This document shows positions 17,900 through 26,727 of a stretch of DNA of 45,337 nt, piece by piece. This DNA comes from Iodobacter sp. (GTDB lineage: Bacteria > Pseudomonadota > Gammaproteobacteria > Burkholderiales > Chitinibacteraceae): NCBI RefSeq assembly GCF_025352645.1, contig NZ_JANXSO010000094.1, positions 1-45,337 on the forward strand, given 5' to 3'. How positions within the stretch are numbered: position 1 is the stretch's first letter; the number at the start of each line of letters is the position of its first letter. The notes under the pieces are model-generated. The model was not told the DNA's origin and did not search any database. It saw only the letters and a list, made by a program, of their open reading frames with translations. The translations under genes were made by a program, and so were the position numbers.

Positions 17900-18293
17900 C
17901 TTATATTCCTGTTTATGTAGCCTTGCCGATTTTTTTACCGCAAGGATTAGTAAGTAAATTAAATTGATTCACTTAAGGTTTATTAATTATATTAGTTATT
18001 ATTTTAAATAATGGCGTAATTATTCGCGACGGTACTAGAGGCGTATTTGAATTGCGGGCAAGTCCACTGACTGGCCGGGGATGGGGGGGCAGATAAGCTG
18101 AGGCTTATTTCAAGTAAGTGGCTTTATAGATAACGGATTGCTTATTTTTAGTCTTAAAAAAACATGATAAATGCCGTAAAAATAAGCAAACTACCCAGCA
18201 AGGCGAACTTATCTCAGATCATTGCATTTGCTTTTAGCTACTTGTTCAAGATTTGGCTTTTTCATTGCCCCGTCTCTGTTAGAATCCTGCCCC
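17900..18293. other. divergent intergenic region upstream of yheS
   Basis: 394 bases. It contains CCTTGC...GCAAGG around a T-rich loop near 17920-17946, in the leader of the minus-strand gene, and a G7 run near 18085. The promoter of yheS should lie near its right end. No gene seen. Confidence 0.45.
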
Positions 18294-20189
18294 ATGATAC
18301 GACTTAAATCCCTCACTCTAAGACGCGGCACCAAGGTGCTGCTTAATTCTGCCGATTTAACTCTGCAACCGGGTAGCAAAACTGGTGTGGTAGGGGCTAA
18401 TGGCGCAGGTAAATCTAGCTTCTTTGCGCTGATGCGCGGCGAATTACACCCAGATGCTGGCGATATTGAAATGCCGCCACGCATCACGATCAGCCATGTG
18501 GCGCAGGAAACGCCTGCGCTGGAATGCTCGGCGCTCGATTATGTACTGGATGGCGATAGAGAATTACGCCGTTTAGAGCATGAGTTAGAGCATGTTTCGC
18601 ACGACGACGGTATTCGCCATGGCGAATTGCTCGGCGAATTTGATGCAATTGACGGCTATACCGCCGCATCGCGCGGATCAAAATTGCTGGCAGGTTTAGG
18701 CTTTTCTACGGAAGAGCTTAGCCATCCGGTATCGAGCTTTTCAGGCGGCTGGCGTATGCGGCTAAATCTGGCGCAGGCACTGATGTGCCGCTCAGATTTG
18801 CTACTACTGGATGAGCCAACCAATCACTTGGATTTAGAAACCGTGGTTTGGCTGGAGCAATGGCTAAAGACTTACCAAGGTATGCTGCTGGTTATTTCGC
18901 ACGATCGCGATTTTCTTGACAACACCATCAAACAAATCTTGCACGTAGAGGGTGGGGCGCTGACGCTTTACACCGGTACTTACGAAGATTTCGAAAACCA
19001 GCGTGCCGAGCGTTTGTCTCTGCAACAACTGGCGTTTGATAAGCAGCAACGCACCATCAATCACCTTGAATCCTTTATTACCCGTTTTAAAGCCAAAGCC
19101 AGTAAGGCACGTCAGGCACAGAGCCGCGTGAAAGCGCTAGAAAAAATGGAGCGCATTTCTGCCGCGCACGTTGATTCACCGTTTACTTTTAGCTTCCGCG
19201 AGCCAGAAAACAGCCCTAATCCCTTGGTGAAATTAGAAAACGGCCAAGCGGGTTACGATATTAATCGTCCTATCCTTAAAAACCTGACGCTCAGCTTAGA
19301 AAACGAAGCGCGTTTAGGCTTGCTGGGTGTCAATGGCGCGGGTAAATCGACCTTTATTAAGGCTTTGGCTGGCGAAAATCCATTGTTACTGGGTGAACGC
19401 GAAGAAGGCAAGGGGCTAAAAATTGGTTACTTTGCCCAGCATCAGCTTGAGCATTTACGCCTAGATGAATCACCGCTCTGGCATATGCAAAAGATTGATC
19501 CAAATACGCGCGAGCAAGAGCACCGCAATTTCTTGGGTGGTTTTGACTTTAACGGTGCCATGGCCACCGGCAAGATCGAGCCATTTTCTGGTGGTGAAAA
19601 AGCCCGTTTAGCTTTAGCCTTGCTGATTTGGCAAAAGCCTAACTTGCTGCTGCTGGATGAGCCAACCAATCACTTAGATATCGAAATGCGCCAGGCGCTG
19701 ACGATGGCACTGCAAGATTTCGAAGGCGCGATTATTGTGGTCTCCCACGATAGGCACTTGCTGCGTGCTACGGTGGATGATTTCTGGCTAATTGAAGACG
19801 GCACAGTACGCCCATTTGATGGTGATTTGGATGAGTACACCAAATACAGCCAGCAAAAGCGCAGCGAAGAAAACAGCGCCCTGCGTAATTCCAGTAGCGC
19901 GATTGATCGTAAGGCTCAGAAAAAACTTGAAGCCGATGCGCGTCAGCGTAATGCAGTGTTGCGTAAACCTGTAGAAAAGAAGCTAGCTAAAGTAGAAAAA
20001 GACATGGCGGGCTTTACGGCAGAGCTAGCTAAAATCACGGCCTTGCTTGCAGAAGAAAACATCTATCTAGCTGAAAAGAAAAATGAGCTAGAAGCGGCGC
20101 GTAATAAAGAAGCCGAGCTTAAAAAGAAACTAGAGCCATTAGAAGCACTATGGCTGGAGATTTCTGATGAGCTGGAAGCGCTGCGCTAA
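18294..20189 (+). CDS. yheS: ABC-F family ATPase YheS
   Basis: 631 residues from ATG 18294, where the family N-terminus MIRLKSLTLRRGTKVLL begins; an upstream in-frame ATG adds 24 unlikely residues. Two ABC domains lie in one chain without membrane segments: Walker A GANGAGKS (34-41) and GVNGAGKS, signatures FSGGWRM and FSGGEKARLALAL, and two copies of LLLDEPTNHLDLE/DIE. The ABC-F linker lies between them and a charged coiled coil forms the C-terminus. ABC-F proteins act on ribosomes. It is followed by a strong terminator, so it is a single-gene unit. Confidence 0.93.
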   Translation: MIRLKSLTLRRGTKVLLNSADLTLQPGSKTGVVGANGAGKSSFFALMRGELHPDAGDIEMPPRITISHVAQETPALECSALDYVLDGDRELRRLEHELEHVSHDDGIRHGELLGEFDAIDGYTAASRGSKLLAGLGFSTEELSHPVSSFSGGWRMRLNLAQALMCRSDLLLLDEPTNHLDLETVVWLEQWLKTYQGMLLVISHDRDFLDNTIKQILHVEGGALTLYTGTYEDFENQRAERLSLQQLAFDKQQRTINHLESFITRFKAKASKARQAQSRVKALEKMERISAAHVDSPFTFSFREPENSPNPLVKLENGQAGYDINRPILKNLTLSLENEARLGLLGVNGAGKSTFIKALAGENPLLLGEREEGKGLKIGYFAQHQLEHLRLDESPLWHMQKIDPNTREQEHRNFLGGFDFNGAMATGKIEPFSGGEKARLALALLIWQKPNLLLLDEPTNHLDIEMRQALTMALQDFEGAIIVVSHDRHLLRATVDDFWLIEDGTVRPFDGDLDEYTKYSQQKRSEENSALRNSSSAIDRKAQKKLEADARQRNAVLRKPVEKKLAKVEKDMAGFTAELAKITALLAEENIYLAEKKNELEAARNKEAELKKKLEPLEALWLEISDELEALR

Positions 20190-20223
20190 GAAGATGCCTT
20201 AATCAAGCCTGCTTTCTGCTACC

Positions 20224-20267
20224 AACCCCAAAAGCGAGATACCCCATCGATGCTTTTGGGGTTTTTT
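20224..20267 (+). terminator. Rho-independent terminator of yheS
   Basis: CCCCAAAAGC (20226-20235) pairs with GCTTTTGGGG (20252-20261), followed by six T residues. Confidence 0.9.
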
Positions 20268-20375
20268 ATTATGACAAAGCATAAAGTGACTCATTTATAT
20301 TGCGCCTTAATGAGTCGAGCCCAAGCGCTTTTATTAAAAATATTAATTCCAGAGCTGAGGTATAGTGAAAAATTA

Positions 20376-20408
20376 AATCCTGAATATTCACATGCGATAT
20401 TCAGGATT
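20376..20408. repeat. perfect 12-bp hairpin upstream of pqiA
   Basis: AATCCTGAATAT and ATATTCAGGATT form a 12-bp stem with a 9-base loop. There is no T-tract, and it lies about 100 bases before pqiA. It may be an operator or leader structure. Confidence 0.5.
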
Positions 20409-20511
20409 GGCGGATATCGGGCTTGGCTATTTTGTGATTTACTGGCTTCATCTCTATAGTGAGTAAGCCCCTTTGCTTTAACCATCGCAATACCTAGGAT
20501 ATATATTTAAT

Positions 20512-21831
20512 TTGCGAACAAAACTCCAATTGAAGCCAGCACTAAAAATCCCCTTTTTTTTGCGCTTTAATAGCAAAGCGCCGCAAAGGTCAGCGGCTTT
20601 GCCTGCGCATGAAATTCGCTGCACTCAGTGTGATTTGCTGCAAATAATGGATGCACTCCAGCCAGGGCAGGAGGCGAGCTGCAGCCGCTGTGGCCATCAT
20701 TTAGTCCGGATTCATCGTCACCCCTTTGATGCATCACTCGCGTATGCCTTGGGGGCATTGATACTTCTCGTTTTAAGCTGCTTATTTCCTTTGCTGCGCC
20801 TAAAAATTGCGGGCAATTTCAGTGAAATGACTTTTTTAAGCAGCGCAAAAGCCTTGATTGATGCAGATTTTGGCCTCGTTGCTAATGTACTTTTAAGCTG
20901 TGTGCTATTTACCCCCGCTGTTTTTTTATGCGCCATTGTGTATCTAGCGCTAGCACTAAAATATGCCAAATATTGGCCGGGTATGCGCAGCGTGCTTAGG
21001 CTTGCTGTTTTGCTTGAGCCTTGGATGATGGCCGATGTCTTTGTGATTGGTATCTTGGTCAGCTTAATTAAGCTAGCCTCTTTGGCGCAAATAGCACTGG
21101 GCTTATCTTTTTGGGCCATGCTACTGTTCTCAATTGCCTTAACTAAAACCGTTGTGGTGTTTGATGCGCATTGGTTTGGCTTTCAACTTGATCAGCTAGA
21201 AGGCTTGCCCGCCCAAAAATTACGAGGGGAGGGCGCGGTTTCTTGCTATGTGTGCGGCTTTTTTAATCCACAACAAGCATTAAAGTGCGAGCGTTGCTAC
21301 GCGCGCTTGCATCGGCGCAAGCCACATAGTTTATCCATGTCTTGGGCGTTATTAGTGACGGCCATCTTGCTATATATTCCTGCCAATATCTATCCCATGA
21401 TGATCACCGAGTCCCTAGGGGATAAAACGCCATCAACCATTTTGCAAGGCGTGTTATTGCTGTGGAATATGGGTTCCTACCCTGTGGCTATTATTATCTT
21501 TATTGCCAGTGTGCTTATCCCGCTGGTGAAATTCATTTCAATTACTTTGCTGTGTCTTTCAACCCAAAAAAAGCCAAACCATAAAGCTTTGCATTACACA
21601 CGCCTTTATCGTATGACCGAGCTAATAGGGCGCTGGTCTATGGTGGATGTGTTTGTGGTGGTTATTCTGGTGGCGCTGATTCATTTGGGGCAATTGATGT
21701 CGGTTTACCCTGGCGTTGCCGCGGTTTCTTTTGCTGGAATGGTGGTGTTTACCATGCTGGCTGCTTTAAGTTTTGATGTGCGCCTGATTTGGGATGCACA
21801 GGATGCTCAGGATCTTTCCAATGGAAAATGA
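20512..21831 (+). CDS. pqiA: paraquat-inducible protein A (PqiA)
   Basis: 439 residues. It has two homologous halves, each with a zinc-ribbon-like pair of CxxC motifs (CTQCDLL and CSRCGHHL; CYVCGFF and CERCYARL) followed by four hydrophobic segments, the known PqiA layout. It is an inner-membrane protein that works with the MCE protein PqiB in lipid transport between the membranes. The predicted start is a TTG with AGGA about 12 bases upstream, so the exact start is uncertain. It overlaps pqiB by 11 bases. Confidence 0.93.
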   Translation: MRTKLQLKPALKIPFFLRFNSKAPQRSAALPAHEIRCTQCDLLQIMDALQPGQEASCSRCGHHLVRIHRHPFDASLAYALGALILLVLSCLFPLLRLKIAGNFSEMTFLSSAKALIDADFGLVANVLLSCVLFTPAVFLCAIVYLALALKYAKYWPGMRSVLRLAVLLEPWMMADVFVIGILVSLIKLASLAQIALGLSFWAMLLFSIALTKTVVVFDAHWFGFQLDQLEGLPAQKLRGEGAVSCYVCGFFNPQQALKCERCYARLHRRKPHSLSMSWALLVTAILLYIPANIYPMMITESLGDKTPSTILQGVLLLWNMGSYPVAIIIFIASVLIPLVKFISITLLCLSTQKKPNHKALHYTRLYRMTELIGRWSMVDVFVVVILVALIHLGQLMSVYPGVAAVSFAGMVVFTMLAALSFDVRLIWDAQDAQDLSNGK

Positions 21832-23485
21832 AAACGAATTACCGCATGCCAACACAGGCTGGCTTCGGCGTGTCTCTTTAGTTTGGCTCGTGCCTTTGGC
21901 TGCCTTGCTAGTAGGCGCATGGATGATTTTTGATACTTGGCGACACCAAGGGGAGGAGGTGATCTTGTATTTGCCTAACGCAGAAGGCATTGAGGTCGGT
22001 AAAACCACGGTAAAAGTGTTGTCTGTTAATGTGGGAAGGGTCAGCGATGTAGAGCTGGATGTGGCTGCGCATCGGGTGCGCATTACGGCCAAACTAGATG
22101 TGAATGCGCGCAGCTTGCTGAATAAAGACAGCCAGTTTTGGGTGGTCAAGCCACGGGTTGATCGCAGTGGAATTAGCGGCTTATCTACACTCCTTTCCGG
22201 ATCTTTTATTCAGCTCAATCCTGGTAAATCCACCACCATGAGCAGTAAGTTTAATATGCTAAGTGAGCCCCCCGTCACCTCATCTGACGTACCAGGCTTG
22301 CGCTTAGCTCTTTCAGGGCGCGGCGTAAAAGTATTAAGGGTGGGCGACCCAGTGCTGTATCAAAATTTTGAAGTGGGCCGTGTAGAAAAAGCGGATTTTG
22401 ATCCCGAGCAAAGGGAGATGACATACCGCTTATATATTCAGCGCCCTTATGACCGTTTAGTAACGATGAACTCCCGATTCTGGGTAGCCAGTGGCGTGCA
22501 ACTCTCGCTTAATTCAGATGGAATTAAGCTTAACACCGGCTCAATGGAATCCATGCTCTCTGGTGGGATTGCTTTTGGGGTGCCAGACAATACCCCTTTG
22601 GGTGAACAGGTCCGTGATCAAACCAGTTTTACTTTGTTTGCAGATGAAGCCAGCTCGCTAGAGCGCCAATTTGAACGCCGCCTACCTTACATTGCTCTAT
22701 TTAAAGAATCTGTGCGCGGCTTAAAACCTGGCGCACCTGTAGAGCTGCGTGGTTTAAGAATTGGTACCGTGGGAGCAGTACCTTACGCCATCCCAAAACT
22801 AGAAAACAAAACCCGTAAAACTCATGGCATCCCTGTGTTGATCTATCTGGAGCTAGGGCGCTTAGCCACGGGTGCAGAAAAAGAAAACGATGACTATTGG
22901 CGCAAAGTGATCGCCACCCAGATCCGTACTGGCATGGTGTTGAAACTTAAAAATGGGAACCTACTGACAGGGGCCTTGTATGTTGATGTTGATTTTAGCG
23001 GCAAACCATTACAAAAACCTTTAGAAACATATGCGAACCTAACTGTATTACCAAGCAGTGATGGTGGCTTAGCTCAAATCGAAAACAAAGTGATTGCCTT
23101 ATTAGACAAGCTAAACGGGCTAAAAATAGAGGGTGTGCTTGCTCAAGGCAATAAGACGCTAGACGAAACCGGCAGGCTAGCCAGCGATGTACGCGGCCTA
23201 GTTAAAACATTGGATGATTTCGCGCAGCAACCACAGGTACAACATTTACCTGCCGAATTACAACAAACCTTAAGCAGGCTGCAAGGCACATTAAATACTG
23301 TTGGCAGCACCCTAGATGATTACTCTGGGCAATCACCCGCTTACGGCGAGTTAAACCGCGCTTTGGGCAATCTAAACCAAATCTTGCAAGAGGCAAGGCC
23401 GGTGATTCGCACCCTCAATGAAAAACCGAATGCGCTCTTGTTCGATCGTAAGCAAGAAGACATTCAACCCAAAGGGGCAAAGTAG
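21821..23485 (+). CDS. pqiB: MCE-domain protein PqiB
   Basis: 554 residues from ATG 21821 (MENENELPHANTG), with AGGAT upstream. A single membrane segment (VWLVPLAALLVGAWMIF) is followed by three MCE repeats, each recognisable by a GxxV-type start (GIEVGKTTVKVLSVNVGRV; KVLRVGDPVLYQNFEVGRV; PGAPVELRGLRIGTV), and a C-terminal helical region. It forms the periplasmic needle-like lipid conduit. It is coupled to pqiA by overlap and followed 2 bases later by pqiC. Confidence 0.95.
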   Translation: MENENELPHANTGWLRRVSLVWLVPLAALLVGAWMIFDTWRHQGEEVILYLPNAEGIEVGKTTVKVLSVNVGRVSDVELDVAAHRVRITAKLDVNARSLLNKDSQFWVVKPRVDRSGISGLSTLLSGSFIQLNPGKSTTMSSKFNMLSEPPVTSSDVPGLRLALSGRGVKVLRVGDPVLYQNFEVGRVEKADFDPEQREMTYRLYIQRPYDRLVTMNSRFWVASGVQLSLNSDGIKLNTGSMESMLSGGIAFGVPDNTPLGEQVRDQTSFTLFADEASSLERQFERRLPYIALFKESVRGLKPGAPVELRGLRIGTVGAVPYAIPKLENKTRKTHGIPVLIYLELGRLATGAEKENDDYWRKVIATQIRTGMVLKLKNGNLLTGALYVDVDFSGKPLQKPLETYANLTVLPSSDGGLAQIENKVIALLDKLNGLKIEGVLAQGNKTLDETGRLASDVRGLVKTLDDFAQQPQVQHLPAELQQTLSRLQGTLNTVGSTLDDYSGQSPAYGELNRALGNLNQILQEARPVIRTLNEKPNALLFDRKQEDIQPKGAK

Positions 23486-23487
23486 CC

Positions 23488-24066
23488 ATGACAAAAAACT
23501 GGGTTTTACTACTGGGGGCAGGGCTCTTAAGCGCATGTGCTAGCGCACCCATCACTCAATATTATCGCTTGGCGGATGTCACCCCCACGATCGCCCCCAC
23601 ATCCACCAAGCTGCCCGCCATCTTAGTGGATATTAAAGTAGCGGATTTTCTCTCCGCAGGGGGCATCGCCTATCAGCAAGGCGATGTTGAGCTGCGCTTA
23701 GCTCAGCAAAACTTATGGGCTGAACGGCTGCCAGAGGGCGTAAAGCGGGTACTAATCGCAAGAATGCAGCAACAAGCCCCCAATAAACTATGGCTAGGCT
23801 CTGCACCGAATGGGCGAATCAGCACGCTAAGCGTAGAACTTACCCAATTTAATGGCCGCGACGATGGGCAGGCCATCTTGGCGGGCCACTGGTTTTTAAG
23901 AAATGCGCAGCAAACCCTTGTATTGCAAGCCCCATTTCATATCGAGCTAGCCCAACAAGGCAAAGGCTACCCAGCCTTAGTCGCAGCGTTGGGCCAGGGC
24001 TTAGATCGCCTAGGGCAAGAAATCAGCCAAAAACTAGCCGAGTGCACGGCAAAGGGCGACTGCTAA
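23488..24066 (+). CDS. pqiC: outer-membrane lipoprotein PqiC
   Basis: 192 residues. The signal peptide has the lipobox LLSACAS, followed by ITQYYRLADVTP, the typical start of PqiC/ABC-type auxiliary lipoproteins, and the conserved RLAQQNLWAERLPEGV region. It anchors the PqiB tunnel at the outer membrane. It is the last gene of pqiABC. The prophage begins 141 bases downstream. Confidence 0.92.
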   Translation: MTKNWVLLLGAGLLSACASAPITQYYRLADVTPTIAPTSTKLPAILVDIKVADFLSAGGIAYQQGDVELRLAQQNLWAERLPEGVKRVLIARMQQQAPNKLWLGSAPNGRISTLSVELTQFNGRDDGQAILAGHWFLRNAQQTLVLQAPFHIELAQQGKGYPALVAALGQGLDRLGQEISQKLAECTAKGDC

Positions 24067-24204
24067 CACGCATAAAACCCTTGTTTTAAAAATAGCCCCC
24101 ACTAAAAAAACCAAAGTTAAAAAGCTTGGTGCCACTATTTCTGGTGTATTTCAGAGCTATTTTTACAGGCGACTAGGTTTGTAAGGTTTCTTGTTTTTAG
24201 TTCA

Positions 24205-24609
24205 TCAACTTGACATAATATACATTGTAGGCGTCATGTACTTGTAAGTTATTGTCTGATTCTGCCCTAGCTCAAGCTTACAATCTGCACTTGTAAAGAT
24301 GAAGCCACAAGCAATAATGGTCATCAATTCTTTCTTGCTGCCAGAAAATCTTTCCTTCATTTTTTCCCAGTACTCTTGTTTTTGTTCACTTTTTGCATGC
24401 TCTGCTTCAATAATTGCGAGCAGTACGCGTGCGTCAATGCTTAGGATGTCTGAAAGTTGCATAAGTGCAAATGTATCTGGTCTTGAGCCTCTATTGTTCC
24501 AGTGGCTAATTGTTCCAGGTGTAATGCCGATTGCTTTTGCTAAGTCTTTATCTTCAACAATATTTAGTATTTTTTTAGCTTCTGTAATGATGTCTGTAAG
24601 ATTTTCCAT
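24205..24609 (-). CDS. phage repressor-like HTH protein (DUF3693-type)
   Basis: 134 residues. The helix-turn-helix is at about residues 18-45 (KDLAKAIGITPGTISHWNNR), followed by the helical stretch LSDILSIDARVLLAIIEAEH and EYWEKM, the pattern of DUF3693 regulators of inoviruses. It reads away from Rep and presumably represses it through the inverted repeat between the genes. The last codons (MTPTMYIMSS) are the attachment site itself. In the circular phage the frame would continue past SS with YRRIKRKLTRLISPEKPP before a stop, so the integrated form is 18 residues shorter. Confidence 0.8.
   Translation of the reverse strand: MENLTDIITEAKKILNIVEDKDLAKAIGITPGTISHWNNRGSRPDTFALMQLSDILSIDARVLLAIIEAEHAKSEQKQEYWEKMKERFSGSKKELMTIIACGFIFTSADCKLELGQNQTITYKYMTPTMYIMSS
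24208..24235 (-). other. left attachment site (dif-like, attL)
   Basis: On the minus strand: XerC-side arm GACGCCTACAA, centre TGTATA, XerD arm TTATGTCAAGT. The XerD arm matches the chromosomal dif at 37199 exactly; the XerC arm is poor and phage-derived. The site lies inside the last codons of the repressor gene, whose stop (24205-24207) follows the XerD arm. Confidence 0.85.
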
Positions 24610-24618
24610 TACTTATCC

Positions 24619-24674
24619 TTGACTGAAATACACCTGTATATTTTAATGAGCTTATTCGTTTTACAGGTGTATTT
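24619..24674 (+). promoter_or_regulatory. Rep promoter with inverted-repeat operator
   Basis: A -35 TTGACT (24619-24624) and -10 TTTAAT (24642-24647) with a 17-base spacer. A perfect 13-base inverted repeat is superposed: AAATACACCTGTA (24626-24638, within the spacer) and TACAGGTGTATTT (24662-24674). The right arm also contains the AGGTG ribosome-binding site of rep. Binding of the divergent repressor here would block transcription of the phage genes. Confidence 0.7.
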
Positions 24675-24679
24675 TGATT

Positions 24680-26149
24680 ATGGCACGCAAGAAAGCGCTT
24701 TCAACAAACATTGCAGACATTACCGCTGGTGCAACATTAGGGGTGGCTGATTTTTCTGCTATTGATTTGCTGCTTGAATCGTCTGCTGATCGTCGCGCAT
24801 GTATTGAACGTTTTCTTGCTGCTGGCTATACACCTTCTCCGGCATTTCTTGCCGAATTGAATTCTGAATCTGTTGCCATCTATCTTTCTTTAAACCCTAG
24901 CGCTATGCGCGGGGCCTTCCAACGCTTGGCCCGCAAAAAGCTTTTGGTGAAATCTGAGGCTGCGAAGCAGCCAGCGGGGGGCGGCTTGCCGCACCTGCTG
25001 GCTGAGGCGCAGCCGATTGAGACCCCCCCTAGTAACACGGGGGTCACTACTACGGAGTGTAAGGGTTCCAAATCCTCCGACTTAGACTTACAGCCCCTAA
25101 AGCTCGTTGTTACCAATACGGGCGATATTGTTGAATTTCCTCAGCGTCGAGGCTGGGGCGGGGATCATGCCTTTGTTGATTGGCTCAATATCACCGTGCA
25201 TAAATCTACTGCAGATCAATACGCTGATTTTTGCGTAACGGCAGAGGATTACATTTTAGCGGTTTCAATGCGCCTAGAGGCAATCTTTGGCTTCGGTGTA
25301 ACTAATAAGTGTACTAATGGCCGCAATTTCTATCATCAGGCTTATGAATTAGGTGATGGTTGGGGCTATCTCTGCATTGGCGGCCAGCGTGAAACCATTT
25401 TAATTATGCTCAATGGCTCTGGATGTACTGCGGCTAAATATGGTTGGGAAGGGCGCATGCATGATTGGCTTATAAATGAGGCTGAAAATCCGCGTATTAC
25501 CCGTGTTGATTGCGCTTATGACGACTATATGGGCGAAAACTACTCTGTTGATCGTGCCGAGTCTGATTTTGATGATGGAAAGTTTCAGTGTTATCGCGGC
25601 ACGGCACCGGAATGCGAGCAAATCGGCAATTGGAAGCGGCCAAATGGGAAGGGGCGCACTTTTGCTACCGGCCTGCGCCGTTCTGGCAAATATAGTCGTA
25701 CATACGAACGTGGTAAAAAATTCGGCTGCAAAGAATCGCCTTGGGTGCGTATTGAGGTTGAATTTAAATCGGTAGATCGTGTAATTCCATTTGATATTTT
25801 GTTGGTCGCTGGTGAGTACCTTGCGGCTAGTTACCCTTCTTTTGCTTGGATTAACGAAAAGCAATGTCGTATTCAATCTAATAAGGTTGAAACCAAGATT
25901 AACTACAACCGCGCCTTAGAAATCATTCAGCGTCAATACGGTCATTACTTTGATACGTTAATTCATATCGAAGGCTCGGCTGACGCGCTTATTGCAAAAA
26001 TTCGACGTGATGGGGAGCCTAAGCGCTTAAAGGTTGCTGATTATCGGTTTTCGGCTGAGCCGATGCGCTTGGCGTCAATCACTAAAGATGCGGTTATTGC
26101 TGCTGAGTTTAATTTTCAAGACTTTAGGGTTAGGTGTTCTGCTGGGTAA
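24680..26149 (+). CDS. phage replication initiation protein (Rep_trans/RstA-like)
   Basis: 489 residues from ATG 24680, with AGGTG 10 bases upstream; a TTG two codons earlier is less likely. The N-terminal 110 residues are a variable helical region. The rest matches the replication initiation factor family of inoviruses: FVDWLNITVHKS, then GWGYLCIGG, ITRVDCAYDDY, RTYERGKKFG, and WVRIEVEFKS. It would nick the phage double-stranded origin for rolling-circle replication. It is followed 29 bases later by the ssDNA-binding protein gene. Confidence 0.88.
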   Translation: MARKKALSTNIADITAGATLGVADFSAIDLLLESSADRRACIERFLAAGYTPSPAFLAELNSESVAIYLSLNPSAMRGAFQRLARKKLLVKSEAAKQPAGGGLPHLLAEAQPIETPPSNTGVTTTECKGSKSSDLDLQPLKLVVTNTGDIVEFPQRRGWGGDHAFVDWLNITVHKSTADQYADFCVTAEDYILAVSMRLEAIFGFGVTNKCTNGRNFYHQAYELGDGWGYLCIGGQRETILIMLNGSGCTAAKYGWEGRMHDWLINEAENPRITRVDCAYDDYMGENYSVDRAESDFDDGKFQCYRGTAPECEQIGNWKRPNGKGRTFATGLRRSGKYSRTYERGKKFGCKESPWVRIEVEFKSVDRVIPFDILLVAGEYLAASYPSFAWINEKQCRIQSNKVETKINYNRALEIIQRQYGHYFDTLIHIEGSADALIAKIRRDGEPKRLKVADYRFSAEPMRLASITKDAVIAAEFNFQDFRVRCSAG

Positions 26150-26178
26150 TTTTTTATGAATTTTAACGAGGTGTAATT

Positions 26179-26499
26179 ATGCGTTTTAAAACAACTGTAA
26201 CAGTAACGGGTGTTAAGTTTTTTAATGATGATGTTGAGGGCAAGCATTACGACACGACTACCTTATTTGTTTTGCTTGAATTGGATGAATCACAAGGCAG
26301 GGCGAAAGGTATGGCTGCTGCCGAATATAAATATCCGTCTTCGGCAATGTATCAAACAATGAAAGATTTGCCATTTCCGCATGAGGCTGAATTGGTATTG
26401 AACCAAGTTACAAGTGGCAAAGTCACAAAAACCACGCTTGAATCCCACCGCATGTTGCCGGTTGTAAGTCGTCAAACTGGCGAAGTAACTAAGGCGTAA
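26179..26499 (+). CDS. phage ssDNA-binding protein (gene V-like)
   Basis: 106 residues, beta-rich: MRFKTTVTVTGVKFFNDDVE, then TTLFVLLELD, AELVLNQVTSGKVTKTTLES. Size, position directly after Rep and composition match the inovirus ssDNA-binding proteins that coat the single-stranded genome before export. CGAGGTG lies 8-10 bases upstream of the ATG. Confidence 0.7.
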   Translation: MRFKTTVTVTGVKFFNDDVEGKHYDTTTLFVLLELDESQGRAKGMAAAEYKYPSSAMYQTMKDLPFPHEAELVLNQVTSGKVTKTTLESHRMLPVVSRQTGEVTKA

Positions 26500-26504
26500 T
26501 CAAA

Positions 26505-26702
26505 ATGAATTTAAAACCCGTTTGGATAGTTCAGTCTTTAGATGATGGCTTTTTCTTAATGCCACTTAATGGCGATGTTGGTTATACGCAATGGCTATCT
26601 GAGGCGGGTTTGTTTGAAGATAAACAGGCCGCAATAGATACGGCGGTTGATTTGCTGGATGGTCAATTCAGCGTATATGCCCATTATGTTATGGCTGATT
26701 AA
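26505..26702 (+). CDS. small acidic phage protein
   Basis: 65 residues with several acidic and aromatic positions (PVWIVQSLDDGFFLMPLNGD, LLDGQFSVYAHYVMAD). It starts 5 bases after the ssDNA-binding gene. Small acidic ORFs in this place are common in inoviruses; the function is unknown. No signal peptide or membrane segment. Confidence 0.65.
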   Translation: MNLKPVWIVQSLDDGFFLMPLNGDVGYTQWLSEAGLFEDKQAAIDTAVDLLDGQFSVYAHYVMAD

Positions 26703-26727
26703 TATTGAATTGGTGAATGGGTGATAT

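Noticed and set aside
20250-20459. 69-residue plus-strand frame before pqiA
   Set aside because: It begins inside the yheS terminator and crosses a perfect hairpin; coding is unlikely.
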